This document shows, piece by piece, positions 8,627 through 17,203 of a stretch of DNA of 64,000 nucleotides. The notes under the pieces were generated by a model that saw only the letters and a program-made list of their open reading frames with translations, ran no database searches and was not told the DNA's origin. Position numbers and translations under genes: made by a program. The DNA is from JAHJDS01 sp964569795. Lineage in GTDB: Bacteria; Desulfobacterota; Desulfarculia; Desulfarculales; JAHJDS01. The first letter of the stretch is position 1. Each line of letters starts with the position of its first letter. The stretch spans positions 1 to 64,000 of the forward strand of contig CAZMVB010000016.1 in NCBI GenBank assembly GCA_964569795.1, given 5' to 3'.

Positions 8627-9889
8627 ATGTCCGACACCCCCCCAGACAGCCCCCTGTGCCGGGTCGATCGAGACGTCTTCGATCTGATCGACCGGGAAAA
8701 AGAGCGCCAGCGCCTGATGGTCCGGCTCATCCCCTCGGAAAACTACACCTCGCGGGCGGTCATGGAGGCCACGGGCAGCGTCCTGACCAACAAGTACTCG
8801 GAAGGGTATCCCGGCAAGCGCTATTACCAGGGCCAGGCCGTCATCGACCGGATCGAGGCCCTGGCCATCGAGCGGGCCAAGGACCTGTTCGGGGCCGAGC
8901 ACGCCAATGTCCAGCCCTATTCCGGCTCGCCGGCCAATCAGGCGGTGTACATGGCCCTGCTCAGTCCGGGCGGGCTGGTCATGGGCCTGTCCCTTCCCCA
9001 GGGCGGCCACCTGACCCACGGCTGGGACGTCAACTTCTCGGCCCATTACTACCGATCGATCCAGTACGGGGTGGACCCCGAGACCGGACGGCTGGACCTG
9101 GACGAAATCCGCCGGCTGGCCCGGGAGCACCGGCCGCGCCTCATCTTTGCCGGGGCCACGGCCTACCCCCGGGTGATCGACTTCGCGGCCTTCGGCGAGA
9201 TCGCCCGGGAGGTGGGCGCCTATTTCGCGGCCGACATCTCCCACATCTCGGGCCTGGTGGCCACCGGCCTGCACCCCCATCCCTTTCCTCACGCCGACGT
9301 GGTCACGACCACGACCCACAAGCTGCTGCGGGGCCCGCGGGGCGGGGTCATCCTCTGCCGCAAGGAACTGGCCTCAAAAATAGACCGGGCCGTGTTTCCG
9401 GGCCTGCAGGGCGGCCCCCACAATCACGTCACCGCGGCCATCGCCGTGGCCCTGGCCGAAGCCGTTCAACCCGAGTACAAGGACTACTGCGCCCGGGTGA
9501 TCGCCAACGCCCGGGCCCTGGCCCTGGCCCTGCTTGACCGCGGCTTTGACCTGGTCTCCGGGGGCACGGACAACCATATGCTGCTGATCGATCTTCGGAA
9601 CAAGGGGCTGGGGGGGCGGCCGCTGGCCGCGGCCCTGGAGCAGGCCGGGATCGTCTGCAATTACAACATGGTCCCGGCCGACACGGGGTCGCCCCAGAAC
9701 CCGAGCGGGATAAGGATGGGCACCCCGGCCGTGACCAGCCGGGGCATGGGCGAGGCCGAGATGGAGATGATCGCCGCCAGGATCGACCGGGTCGCCCAGG
9801 CCCCGGGCGACGAGGCCGCCCTGGCCGCCATCAAGCGAGAGGTGGCCGAGATGTGCCGCCGTTTTCCCTGCCCCGGGCTGGACGACTGA
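8627..9889 (+). CDS. glyA: Serine hydroxymethyltransferase
   Basis: This PLP enzyme interconverts serine and glycine and loads tetrahydrofolate with one-carbon units. The 420-residue product has the family segments IPSENYTS, NKYSEGYPGKRYYQG, and the PLP-lysine region TTTTHKLLRGPRGG with K232, plus GIRMGTPAVTSRGMGE near the C-terminus. The usual HGSPVNFSG segment reads HGWDVNFSAHYY here, a modest divergence. The ATG at 8627 gives the normal length; an in-frame ATG at 8579 would add 16 unusual residues. It faces a convergent M48 protease gene. Confidence 0.93.
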   Translation: MSDTPPDSPLCRVDRDVFDLIDREKERQRLMVRLIPSENYTSRAVMEATGSVLTNKYSEGYPGKRYYQGQAVIDRIEALAIERAKDLFGAEHANVQPYSGSPANQAVYMALLSPGGLVMGLSLPQGGHLTHGWDVNFSAHYYRSIQYGVDPETGRLDLDEIRRLAREHRPRLIFAGATAYPRVIDFAAFGEIAREVGAYFAADISHISGLVATGLHPHPFPHADVVTTTTHKLLRGPRGGVILCRKELASKIDRAVFPGLQGGPHNHVTAAIAVALAEAVQPEYKDYCARVIANARALALALLDRGFDLVSGGTDNHMLLIDLRNKGLGGRPLAAALEQAGIVCNYNMVPADTGSPQNPSGIRMGTPAVTSRGMGEAEMEMIAARIDRVAQAPGDEAALAAIKREVAEMCRRFPCPGLDD

Positions 9890-9982
9890 CCCGGGGTTCC
9901 TCTGACTTGCCTTTGGCCCCCTGATCCGGGTTCCGGACCGGGCGGCCGTCATTGGCCGGTCTTCCGGGGAGACCGGGCCGGA

Positions 9983-11407
9983 CTACAAACCGTCTCCCTG
10001 GCGCCGCATACTCTTCTGAAGCTTCTTGATGCCCTTGATCTCGTCCTTGATCTTGGCCAACAGGTCAGGCCGATTCTTGAGGTTGCGCTGGGCCACCTTG
10101 AAGTGGTACAGGGCGTTTTTGAGGCGGCCCCGCATCCGGGCGGCCAGGCCCAGGTGATAGCGGGCCAGGCCCTCTTGGCCCTTGCGACCCAGGACCAGGC
10201 CGTAGTTGTACTGGACGTCGGGCAGGTTGGGCTGGAGGACGATCAGGCGCCGGAACACGCCGTAGGCGGCGTCGATGTCGTCGCTTTCCTGGTAGGCCCG
10301 GCCCAGGTAATACAGGGCCTGGGCGTCATGGGGGTGGGTGATGAGCAGCCTGGTCAGTCCCTCGCGGGCCTTTTCCATCTGGCCGGCCTGGTAATAGGTC
10401 ACGGCCTGGCCTCGGACGTAAATCAGGTTGCCCGGGTCGGTCCGCAGCAGCTGCCTGAACAGGGCCAGGGCCTCCCGGGTCCGGCCCAGCCGCCTCATGA
10501 CCAGGGCCAGGCCGTAGCGGGCCAAGCGGTCGTTGGGCCGCTTGGCCAGCCGACGCCGGAACTCGGCGGGGACCTTGTCCAGGGACCCGTACAGGGCTAT
10601 CAGCCGGGTCTTGACCAGGGGGAACAGGCCGGTGGCCACGTGGCGGCGGACGTGATAGGGCGAGCGGTGCATCAGCATCTGGATCTGGAGGATACGATCG
10701 TCCGTGCCGGGGTGGGTCTTGAGATAGGACGGGATCAAACCGCCCAGGTCCAGGCTGGCCTTGCTGATTCGCTTGAGCATGGTCACCATGTACTTGGGAT
10801 TGTAACCCAGTTTGGTCAGGTACTTGTAGCCCTGGTTGTCGGCCTCGCGCTCGTCTTCGCGCGAGTAGTGGAGCATGGCCGAGGCCCCGCCGGCCAGGCT
10901 GCCCACGATCAGGGCCTGGCTGAGCTGGCCGGCGTCACGACCGCCGGCGGCCACGCCCAGCAGGGCCCCGGCCAGCAGCCCGGCCAGGGTGGCCAGATTG
11001 ACCATCTTGGCCTTGGCCATGCGCTGGGAGACGTGCCGCAGCGCGGCGTGGGACACCTCGTGGCACATCACCCCCATCAACTCGCCCTCGTTTTCGGCCG
11101 TCTCGAGCAGTCCCCGCAGGATATAAATGTATCCGCCGGGCGTGGCAAAGGCGTTGATCTGATTGTGGTCGATGACGTAAAACCGGTAATGGAACGGGTT
11201 GTGGGGGATCAGGTGGACGATCTTTTTACCCAGCCGGTTGATGTACCCCAGGATGAGGGGGTCGTTGACGAATTTGACCTGACGCCGGAGCTGGATGTTC
11301 AACTCCTGACCGATCTTGTCCTCCTCGGTCACGGTCATGGCCGACAAGGGCGCCGGGACGAGCACGATGGCGATCAACAGCCCGGCAACGACGGCCCGCA
11401 TTTTCAT
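9983..11407 (-). CDS. M48 family metalloprotease with C-terminal TPR repeats (BepA/YfgC-like)
   Basis: The roughly 474-residue protein begins with a signal peptide (MKMRAVVAGLLIAIVLVPAPLSA) and has the zinc motif HEVSH at residues 116-120 with the EREADNQGY third-ligand segment, then a long TPR-like helical C-terminus (YYQAGQMEKAREGL, ALYYLGRAYQESDD). This is the layout of periplasmic BepA-type proteases that act in outer-membrane protein quality control. I prefer the ATG at 11407, spaced from GAGG, over a TTG at 11413. Its start lies next to the gpmI stop, so it is the last gene of the housekeeping cluster. Confidence 0.88.
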   Translation of the reverse strand: MKMRAVVAGLLIAIVLVPAPLSAMTVTEEDKIGQELNIQLRRQVKFVNDPLILGYINRLGKKIVHLIPHNPFHYRFYVIDHNQINAFATPGGYIYILRGLLETAENEGELMGVMCHEVSHAALRHVSQRMAKAKMVNLATLAGLLAGALLGVAAGGRDAGQLSQALIVGSLAGGASAMLHYSREDEREADNQGYKYLTKLGYNPKYMVTMLKRISKASLDLGGLIPSYLKTHPGTDDRILQIQMLMHRSPYHVRRHVATGLFPLVKTRLIALYGSLDKVPAEFRRRLAKRPNDRLARYGLALVMRRLGRTREALALFRQLLRTDPGNLIYVRGQAVTYYQAGQMEKAREGLTRLLITHPHDAQALYYLGRAYQESDDIDAAYGVFRRLIVLQPNLPDVQYNYGLVLGRKGQEGLARYHLGLAARMRGRLKNALYHFKVAQRNLKNRPDLLAKIKDEIKGIKKLQKSMRRQGDGL

Positions 11408-11409
11408 GG

Positions 11410-12960
11410 TCAACCTCGTTCGATAAGGGAACGGCCGGTCATTTCCACCGGCGGGTCGAGCCCCAACAGGTCCAGGACGGTCGGGGCCACATCTGCAAGT
11501 TTACCACCCGTCCTCAACTGAAATCCACGATAGCGGTCGTCGGCCAGGATGAAGGGCACCGGGTTGGAGACGGTGTGGGCCGTGTAGGGCTGGCCTGATT
11601 CGGGATCGATCATCTGCTCGCAGTTGCCGTGATCCGAGGTGATCATGACGCTGCCGCCAAAGGCCTGGGCCAGGGGCACCACCCGGGAGAGGCAGAGGTC
11701 CAGGGTCCGGACCGCGGCCACGGCCGCCGGCAGGACCCCGGTGTGTCCGACCATGTCGCCGTTGGCGTAGTTGAGGACGATGAGCCCGTAGCGGCGCATC
11801 TTGATCCGGCGGAGCAGCTCGTCGGTCACCTCGAAGGCGCTCATGGCCGGCTTGAGGTCATAGGTCGCCACGTCCCGGGGGCTGTCGATGAGCATCCGGT
11901 CCTCGTTCTTGAACGGGGTCTCCTCGCCGCCGGAGAAGAAGTAGGTCACGTGGGCGTACTTCTCGGTCTCGGCCAGTCGCAACTGGCGGAAGCCGGCCTC
12001 GGCGATGACCTGGCCCAGGGTGTGGTGGGGCCGCTCGGGCGGGAAGGCGACCGGCAGATCGAACGAGTCGTCGTAACTGGTCATACAGACGTACCCGGCC
12101 AGCCGGGGCCGGTCTGAGACGTCGAACTCGCCGAAGTCGGGGACGGTCAGGGCGGCGGTCATCTCCCGGGCCCGGTCGGCCCGGAAGTTGAAAAAGACCA
12201 CGCCGTCGCCGTCGCCGATGGTCGCCACGGGCCCGCCGCCCTGGACGATGACCACCGGCGAGACGAACTCGTCGGTCTCGCCCTGGTCGTAGGCCGCATG
12301 CACCGCGGCCACCGGGTCCTCGGCCGTCCGGCCCTGGCCCTTAACCAGGGCCCGATAGTGGGTCTCGACCCGGTCCCAGCGCCGGTCCCGGTCCATGCCG
12401 TAGTACCGGCCGCCCAGGGTGGCGAACCGGCCCAGCCCGGCCCGGTCCATGTGCTCGACCACCTGGCCGACGTAACCCGCCCCGGAATGGGGGTCAGTGT
12501 CCCGGCCGTCGAGAAAGGCGTGAACGAAAACCCTTTTCAGGCCGCGGGCCTGGGCCAGGTCGAGCAGGGCGTACAGATGGGGCAGGTCGGAATGGACCCC
12601 GCCGTCCGAGACCAGGCCCAGGAGGTGCAGGGCCCCGCCCGAGGCCAGGACCTTGTCCATGAGGTCGCCCAGGGCCGGGTTGTCCTTGAACCGGCCGGAC
12701 TCGATGGCCAGGTTGATGCGGCTGATGTCCTGGTGGACGACCCGGCCGGCCCCCAGATTCAGGTGTCCCACCTCGGAGTTGCCCATCTGCCCGGGCGGCA
12801 GGCCGACCGCCTGGCCGTGACAGGCCAGGAGGGTGTGGGGATAGCGCTGGTTCAGATCGTCCACAAAGGGCGTCCAGGCCACCGAGACGGCGTTGCCGGG
12901 CGAGGGGTCGGCCTTCCCGAATCCGTCGAGGATGATCAGCAGGCACCAGGGATGGGTCAT
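11410..12960 (-). CDS. gpmI: 2,3-bisphosphoglycerate-independent phosphoglycerate mutase
   Basis: It interconverts 3- and 2-phosphoglycerate using two manganese ions and a catalytic serine. The 516-residue product has LLIILDGFGKAD at the N-terminus (metal site), the catalytic serine segment MGNSEVGHLNLGAGR, HAFLDGRDT, YANGDMVGHTG and TSDHGNCEQM. The start ATG overlaps the rsfS stop as ATGA, which indicates translational coupling. Confidence 0.96.
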   Translation of the reverse strand: MTHPWCLLIILDGFGKADPSPGNAVSVAWTPFVDDLNQRYPHTLLACHGQAVGLPPGQMGNSEVGHLNLGAGRVVHQDISRINLAIESGRFKDNPALGDLMDKVLASGGALHLLGLVSDGGVHSDLPHLYALLDLAQARGLKRVFVHAFLDGRDTDPHSGAGYVGQVVEHMDRAGLGRFATLGGRYYGMDRDRRWDRVETHYRALVKGQGRTAEDPVAAVHAAYDQGETDEFVSPVVIVQGGGPVATIGDGDGVVFFNFRADRAREMTAALTVPDFGEFDVSDRPRLAGYVCMTSYDDSFDLPVAFPPERPHHTLGQVIAEAGFRQLRLAETEKYAHVTYFFSGGEETPFKNEDRMLIDSPRDVATYDLKPAMSAFEVTDELLRRIKMRRYGLIVLNYANGDMVGHTGVLPAAVAAVRTLDLCLSRVVPLAQAFGGSVMITSDHGNCEQMIDPESGQPYTAHTVSNPVPFILADDRYRGFQLRTGGKLADVAPTVLDLLGLDPPVEMTGRSLIERG

Positions 12961-13364
12961 GTCTTATCTCCGCGGCCCGATTTCGGTGAGGATTCGGCCT
13001 GCCCCCCGGGGCCCGGGGGGGCGAGGTCGATCCGGTCCGCCTCGACGAACAACCCCTCGAGGTCATAGTGGCGCCGGAGGGGTTCGTAAAAGACGTGGAC
13101 CACCACCTCGCCGAAGTCGAGCAGGACCCATTGGCTGTCCCGGGTCCCCTCCCGTCCCAGCAGGGGCAGGCCGGCCCGTTTCGAGCCAATGACCAGGTGT
13201 TCGGCCAGGGCGGCCACCTGCCGGGTGGACCGGCCGGACAGGATCAGCAGGTAATCGGTGTAGGAGGTCAGCCGGCCCACGTCCAGCAGGACCGGGTCAT
13301 CGGCCTTGCGCTCGCCGGCCAGGGCGGCCAGGCGCAGGGCCTTGTCACGGGGGGGTTCGGCCAT
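12957..13364 (-). CDS. rsfS: Ribosomal silencing factor RsfS
   Basis: RsfS binds ribosomal protein L14 and blocks subunit joining when nutrients are scarce. The 135-residue product has the family core DVGRLTSYTDYLLILSGRS and the QWVLLDFGEVVVHVFYEPLRRHYDLEGL region (written here only as landmarks DFGEVVVHVF and YDLEGLF). The C-terminal 25 residues are Pro/Gly-rich and extra. The ATG at 13364 overlaps the nadD stop by one base (TGATG); a GTG one codon upstream is possible. Confidence 0.93.
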   Translation of the reverse strand: MAEPPRDKALRLAALAGERKADDPVLLDVGRLTSYTDYLLILSGRSTRQVAALAEHLVIGSKRAGLPLLGREGTRDSQWVLLDFGEVVVHVFYEPLRRHYDLEGLFVEADRIDLAPPGPGGQAESSPKSGRGDKT

Positions 13365-14017
13365 CACCGGGGGGACGCCCCGTAGAGCTGGTGGTAGAGG
13401 ACGTAATCCCGGACCGGCCGGGGCACCAGATAGTCCACCGAGCCCCCGGCCGCCAGGCGGCGCCTCAGGTCGTGGCCCGAGATATCGACCTGGGTGACCG
13501 GACAGAAGCGAACCGTCCGTCCCTGGGGGTGGCGAAACACTCCGGACGGGCCGTCCGCCATGAAGCCCAGGTCCAGGCCGCTCAGGTATTCCCCCAGGGC
13601 CTCGGGGGCGTACTCGGGGCGGGAGAAGACGACGAAGTGGGCCGCCTCGAACAGCTCGGCGGACCGGTGCCAGGAGTCGATCTCGAGAAAGGCGTCCAGG
13701 CCGATCAGGAAGAACAGGTCGGCCTCGAGGCCGTACATCTGCCCCAGGGCGTGGAGGGTGTCAATGGTGTAGGACTTGCCCGGGCGGCGGTTTTCCAGGT
13801 CGGTCGCCTCGAAGGCCGGATTGTCCCAGATGGCCAGACGGACCATGTTATAGCGGTGGGTGAAGGAGACCAGGTCCGGGTCGTCCTTGTGGGGCGGCCG
13901 GGAGGCGGGCACGAACAGGACCCGATCCAGCTCGATCTGCTCCCGGACCTCCTCGGCCGAGCGCAGGTGTCCCAAGTGAAAGGGATTGAACGTGCCGCCC
14001 AAGACGCCTAAACGCAA
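13364..14017 (-). CDS. nadD: Nicotinate-nucleotide adenylyltransferase
   Basis: It adenylates nicotinate mononucleotide in NAD synthesis. The 217-residue protein starts with the nucleotidyltransferase motif GGTFNPFHLGH and retains the C-terminal ISGHDLRRRL (family ISSTxIR). The start appears to be TTG at 14017: GAGGTGA lies five bases upstream, an in-frame stop sits two codons upstream, and the TTG is followed immediately by the conserved RLGVLGGTF. It follows proB after a gap of about 100 bp. Confidence 0.93.
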   Translation of the reverse strand: MRLGVLGGTFNPFHLGHLRSAEEVREQIELDRVLFVPASRPPHKDDPDLVSFTHRYNMVRLAIWDNPAFEATDLENRRPGKSYTIDTLHALGQMYGLEADLFFLIGLDAFLEIDSWHRSAELFEAAHFVVFSRPEYAPEALGEYLSGLDLGFMADGPSGVFRHPQGRTVRFCPVTQVDISGHDLRRRLAAGGSVDYLVPRPVRDYVLYHQLYGASPR

Positions 14018-14124
14018 TAATCACCTCAACCCGGCCCGTCGTCGGGCCGTCCCGCGGCCGCCGGGTCACTAACCTCCCCGAATAAGGGTATTATAACCTT
14101 CCCGACGCCCACTTGCCAAGGTCC

Positions 14125-15291
14125 TCAGGCCGGGTCATCGGCCACGGGTTCTCCGTTTTCGACCAGGACCAGGTCGTCCCGGTGAATGACCACGTCGGCG
14201 CAGCCGGGGCGGTCGAGGATGGCCTTGATCTCGTGGCTGTGGCAGCCCATGATCCGTCTGACCTCGCCCGAGCGGTAGCGGACCAGGCCCCGGGCCAGAC
14301 GATGATCGGCGGCGTCCACCACGTCCACCGGCGAGCCGGCGGCGAAGTCGCCCTCCACGGCCAGGATGCCCACCGGCAACAGGCTCTTGCCGTTGCTCAG
14401 CAGGGCCCGGGCCGCGCCGTCATCGACCTTGATCCGGCCCCGGGGGGACAGGGCGTCGATCCACTGCTTGCGATGGGACAGGCGCTCGGTCGTGGGCCGG
14501 ATCAAGGTCCCCCGGCCCCGGCCGGCGAACAGATCGGTCAGGACCTCGGGGGCCAGGCCGCTGGCGATGACCGTCGGCCGGCCGCCCCGGGCCACGGCCG
14601 CCCCGGCGCTGATCTTGCTGCGCATGCCGCCCCGGCCGACCGCGCCGGGCGCGGCGCTGGCCAGGCCGAGCAGTTCGGGCGTTACCTGGTCCACCAGGGG
14701 GACCAACTCGGCGTCCTGGTTGCGGCGGGGGTCGGCCGAGTACAGGCCCTCGATGTCGGTCAGGATGACCAGCAGATCGGCCTCGGTCAGCGAGGTCACC
14801 CGGGCGGCCAGGGTGTCGTTGTCGCCGAACTTGATCTCGGCCACGACCACGGTGTCGTTCTCGTTGATGACCGGGACGATGCCCCACTCGAGCAGGGTGA
14901 ACAGGGTGTTGTGGGCGTTGATGTAGCGCCGCCTGACCCGCAGGTCCTCCGAGGTGAGCAGGACCTGGGCGGCCTTGTAGCCGGCCCGGCCCAGGGCCCG
15001 GTCCCAGGCCTCGATCAGCGAGGCCTGCCCGGCCGCGGCGGCGGCCTGCTTTTCGGGGATGGTCAGGAGCGGCCGCTGATGTCCCAACTGCCGGAAACCG
15101 GCGGCGATGGCCCCTGACGAGACGATGACCGCCTCCCGGCCGCCGTCGATCAGCGCCCCGATCTGGGAGGCCAGACCGCCGATCCGCTCCTCGTTCAGAC
15201 CGGCGGGCGTGGTCAGGACGTTGCTGCCGACCTTGACCACCACCCGCCGGGCGTCATCAATGAGCCGCTGATCCGTCTCGCTCCAGGGCAT
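14125..15291 (-). CDS. proB: Glutamate 5-kinase with C-terminal PUA domain
   Basis: It phosphorylates glutamate in the first step of proline synthesis. The 388-residue product has VVVKVGSNVLT at the N-terminus, SSGAIAAGFRQLG, NENDTVVVAEIKFGDND, the GRGGMRSKISAGA segment and a C-terminal PUA domain, matching the long form. Its first codons overlap the 3' end of obgE by 35 bp. The partner gene proA, commonly next in this cluster, is absent here. Confidence 0.95.
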   Translation of the reverse strand: MPWSETDQRLIDDARRVVVKVGSNVLTTPAGLNEERIGGLASQIGALIDGGREAVIVSSGAIAAGFRQLGHQRPLLTIPEKQAAAAAGQASLIEAWDRALGRAGYKAAQVLLTSEDLRVRRRYINAHNTLFTLLEWGIVPVINENDTVVVAEIKFGDNDTLAARVTSLTEADLLVILTDIEGLYSADPRRNQDAELVPLVDQVTPELLGLASAAPGAVGRGGMRSKISAGAAVARGGRPTVIASGLAPEVLTDLFAGRGRGTLIRPTTERLSHRKQWIDALSPRGRIKVDDGAARALLSNGKSLLPVGILAVEGDFAAGSPVDVVDAADHRLARGLVRYRSGEVRRIMGCHSHEIKAILDRPGCADVVIHRDDLVLVENGEPVADDPA

Positions 15292-16318
15292 GATCTTCCT
15301 CTTGGGTTCGGATCCGTTCCAGATGGTCCATGGCCGCGGTGAGGAGTTCCCTCACCCCCCGGCCGGTCACCGCCGAAACGGGGTAAATCTCGTGGCCGGC
15401 TTCCTCGAGGTCCGGCCGGGCCGCCTCCAGGGTCTGATCGGCGCCGGTCAGGTCCATCTTGGTCACCACCAGCAGCCGGGGCCGGGCGGCCAGCCCCGGG
15501 TCGTGGGCGGCCAGCTCCCGGACCACGGCCCGGGTGCGGGCCAGTGGGTCTTCCCCGGCCAGGTCCATGACGTCCACCAGGTGCAGCAGGAGCCGGGTGC
15601 GCTCGATATGGCGCAGGAACCGGTCCCCGAGGCCCGCCCCCTGGTGGGCGCCCTCGATCAGGCCGGGGATGTCGGCCATGACGAACGACCGGTCCTCGTC
15701 CAGCCGGACCACGCCCAGGTGGGGCGTCAGGGTGGTGAACGGGTAGGGGGCGATCTTGGGCCGGGCCCGGCTGACGGCTGATAGCAGGGTCGATTTGCCG
15801 GCGTTGGGCAGCCCGACCAGGCCCACCTGGGCCAGCAGCTTCAGCTCGAGGCGCAGCGAGCGTTCCTCGCCCGGCTCGCCCGGCTGGGCGAACTTGGGGG
15901 CGCGGTGGGTCGAACTGACAAAGTGGCGGTTGCCCTTGCCCCCCCGGCCGCCCTGGGCGACTACCTGCCGCCGCCCCGGGGCGTCCAGATCGACCAGGAG
16001 CCGCTCGGCCCCGGCCGCATCCAGGTCGAAGACCAGGGTCCCCACCGGCAGCCGCACCTGGCAGTCTTTGCCCCGGCGGCCGGTCCGGTTGTTGGGTCCG
16101 CCGGACCGGCCCTTTTCGGCCGCGAACCGGCGCGTCAGGACCACGTCCCACAGGGTGGTCATCCGGCCGTCGGCGACGACGATCACGTCCCCGCCCGAGC
16201 CCCCGTCCCCGCCGTCCGGGCCGCCCCGGGGCAGGTGTCTCTCCCGGCGGAAACTGACCAGACCAGGGCCGCCGTCGCCGGCCCGGACCTCGATGCGGGC
16301 TTCGTCAACGAACTTCAT
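15257..16318 (-). CDS. obgE: GTPase ObgE/CgtA
   Basis: Obg GTPases take part in 50S ribosome assembly and stress signalling. The 353-residue product has the glycine-rich Obg fold (MKFVDEARIEVRAGDGGPG, RGGPDGGDGGSGGDV) followed by the G domain with G1 GLPNAGKSTLL, G3 DIPGLIEGA, G4 VTKMD and G5 SAVTG. The C-terminal OCT extension is missing, as in many short forms. It follows rpmA and rplU in the classic L21-L27-Obg order. Confidence 0.96.
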   Translation of the reverse strand: MKFVDEARIEVRAGDGGPGLVSFRRERHLPRGGPDGGDGGSGGDVIVVADGRMTTLWDVVLTRRFAAEKGRSGGPNNRTGRRGKDCQVRLPVGTLVFDLDAAGAERLLVDLDAPGRRQVVAQGGRGGKGNRHFVSSTHRAPKFAQPGEPGEERSLRLELKLLAQVGLVGLPNAGKSTLLSAVSRARPKIAPYPFTTLTPHLGVVRLDEDRSFVMADIPGLIEGAHQGAGLGDRFLRHIERTRLLLHLVDVMDLAGEDPLARTRAVVRELAAHDPGLAARPRLLVVTKMDLTGADQTLEAARPDLEEAGHEIYPVSAVTGRGVRELLTAAMDHLERIRTQEEDHALERDGSAAH

Positions 16319-16455
16319 GGCCGGTCCCAGCTATGACTGGCGGGGAAAATGACGGCAAATACCCCGACTCGGGGCACGAAAAAAATTTCTCTGATTGCCG
16401 ACGAGATCATGCCCGGAGAGCGGAGACAATCCCCGCCCCTTGGCAACGGGGAACC

Positions 16456-16710
16456 CTAGGTCGGGTAAACGCTGACCTTCTTCCGGTCGCGGCCCAGCCG
16501 CTCGAAGGACACCTGGCCGTCCACCTTGGCGAAGATGGTGTAATCGCGGCCCAGGCCCACGTTCTGGCCCGGATGGATGGTGGTGCCGCGCTGACGGACG
16601 ATGATGTTGCCGGCCTTGACCAGTTGCCCGTCATAGCGCTTCACGCCCAGACGCTTGCCGGCCGTGTCCCGGCCGTTTCGGGACGATCCGCCCGCTTTTT
16701 TATGTGCCAT
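16456..16710 (-). CDS. rpmA: 50S ribosomal protein L27
   Basis: The 84-residue protein begins MAHKKAGGSSRNGRD and contains GNIIVRQRGTTIHPG and VGLGRDYTIFA, the standard L27 sequence. There is no N-terminal extension that would need processing by a dedicated protease of the Firmicutes type. It lies between rplU and obgE. Confidence 0.98.
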   Translation of the reverse strand: MAHKKAGGSSRNGRDTAGKRLGVKRYDGQLVKAGNIIVRQRGTTIHPGQNVGLGRDYTIFAKVDGQVSFERLGRDRKKVSVYPT

Positions 16711-16828
16711 GGCTTTGGCTCCTGCCGGCTCCCGTGGCGCGGGAAAGCCGAAATTTTTTATAGGCCGCTCGTTGTCGGTTCGCCCTGCCGGTCCTGAAAT
16801 CGAACCCCCGGGCGGGGGGGAGCGCCCG

Positions 16829-17140
16829 CTAAGCGTTAATCGCCTGGATCTTGACGGCGGTGTAGAGCTGCCGGTGTCCCTTCTTGCGGCGAAACTGCTT
16901 GCGCCGCTTGTACTTGAAGACGATGATCTTGCGGGTCCGATGCTGCTCGACGATGGTACCGGCCACGGTCGCTCCCTCGAGCAGGGGCCGGCCGACTTTC
17001 AACTCGCCGTCTTCATTGACCATCAGGACCCGGTCCAGGGTGACGTTCTCGCCCGGACTGCCGTCCAGGCGTTCGAAACGAACCACGTCGCCGGGACTGA
17101 TACGGTACTGTTTTCCGCCCTGTTCGATGACGGCGTACAC
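16829..17140 (-). CDS. rplU: 50S ribosomal protein L21
   Basis: The 103-residue protein begins MYAVIEQGGKQYRISPGD and contains the L21 C-terminal KYKRRKQFRRKKGHRQ motif. It is the first gene of the rplU-rpmA-obgE unit. The upstream gap to the radical SAM gene is short and GC-poor near 17170-17200, where the promoter or leader is expected. Confidence 0.98.
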   Translation of the reverse strand: MYAVIEQGGKQYRISPGDVVRFERLDGSPGENVTLDRVLMVNEDGELKVGRPLLEGATVAGTIVEQHRTRKIIVFKYKRRKQFRRKKGHRQLYTAVKIQAINA

Positions 17141-17203
17141 GGTTGGTTCCCCACTGACAGAAGTTACCGAAGCAAATTTTTATATACCCGGAGGCGGCCG
17201 GTG

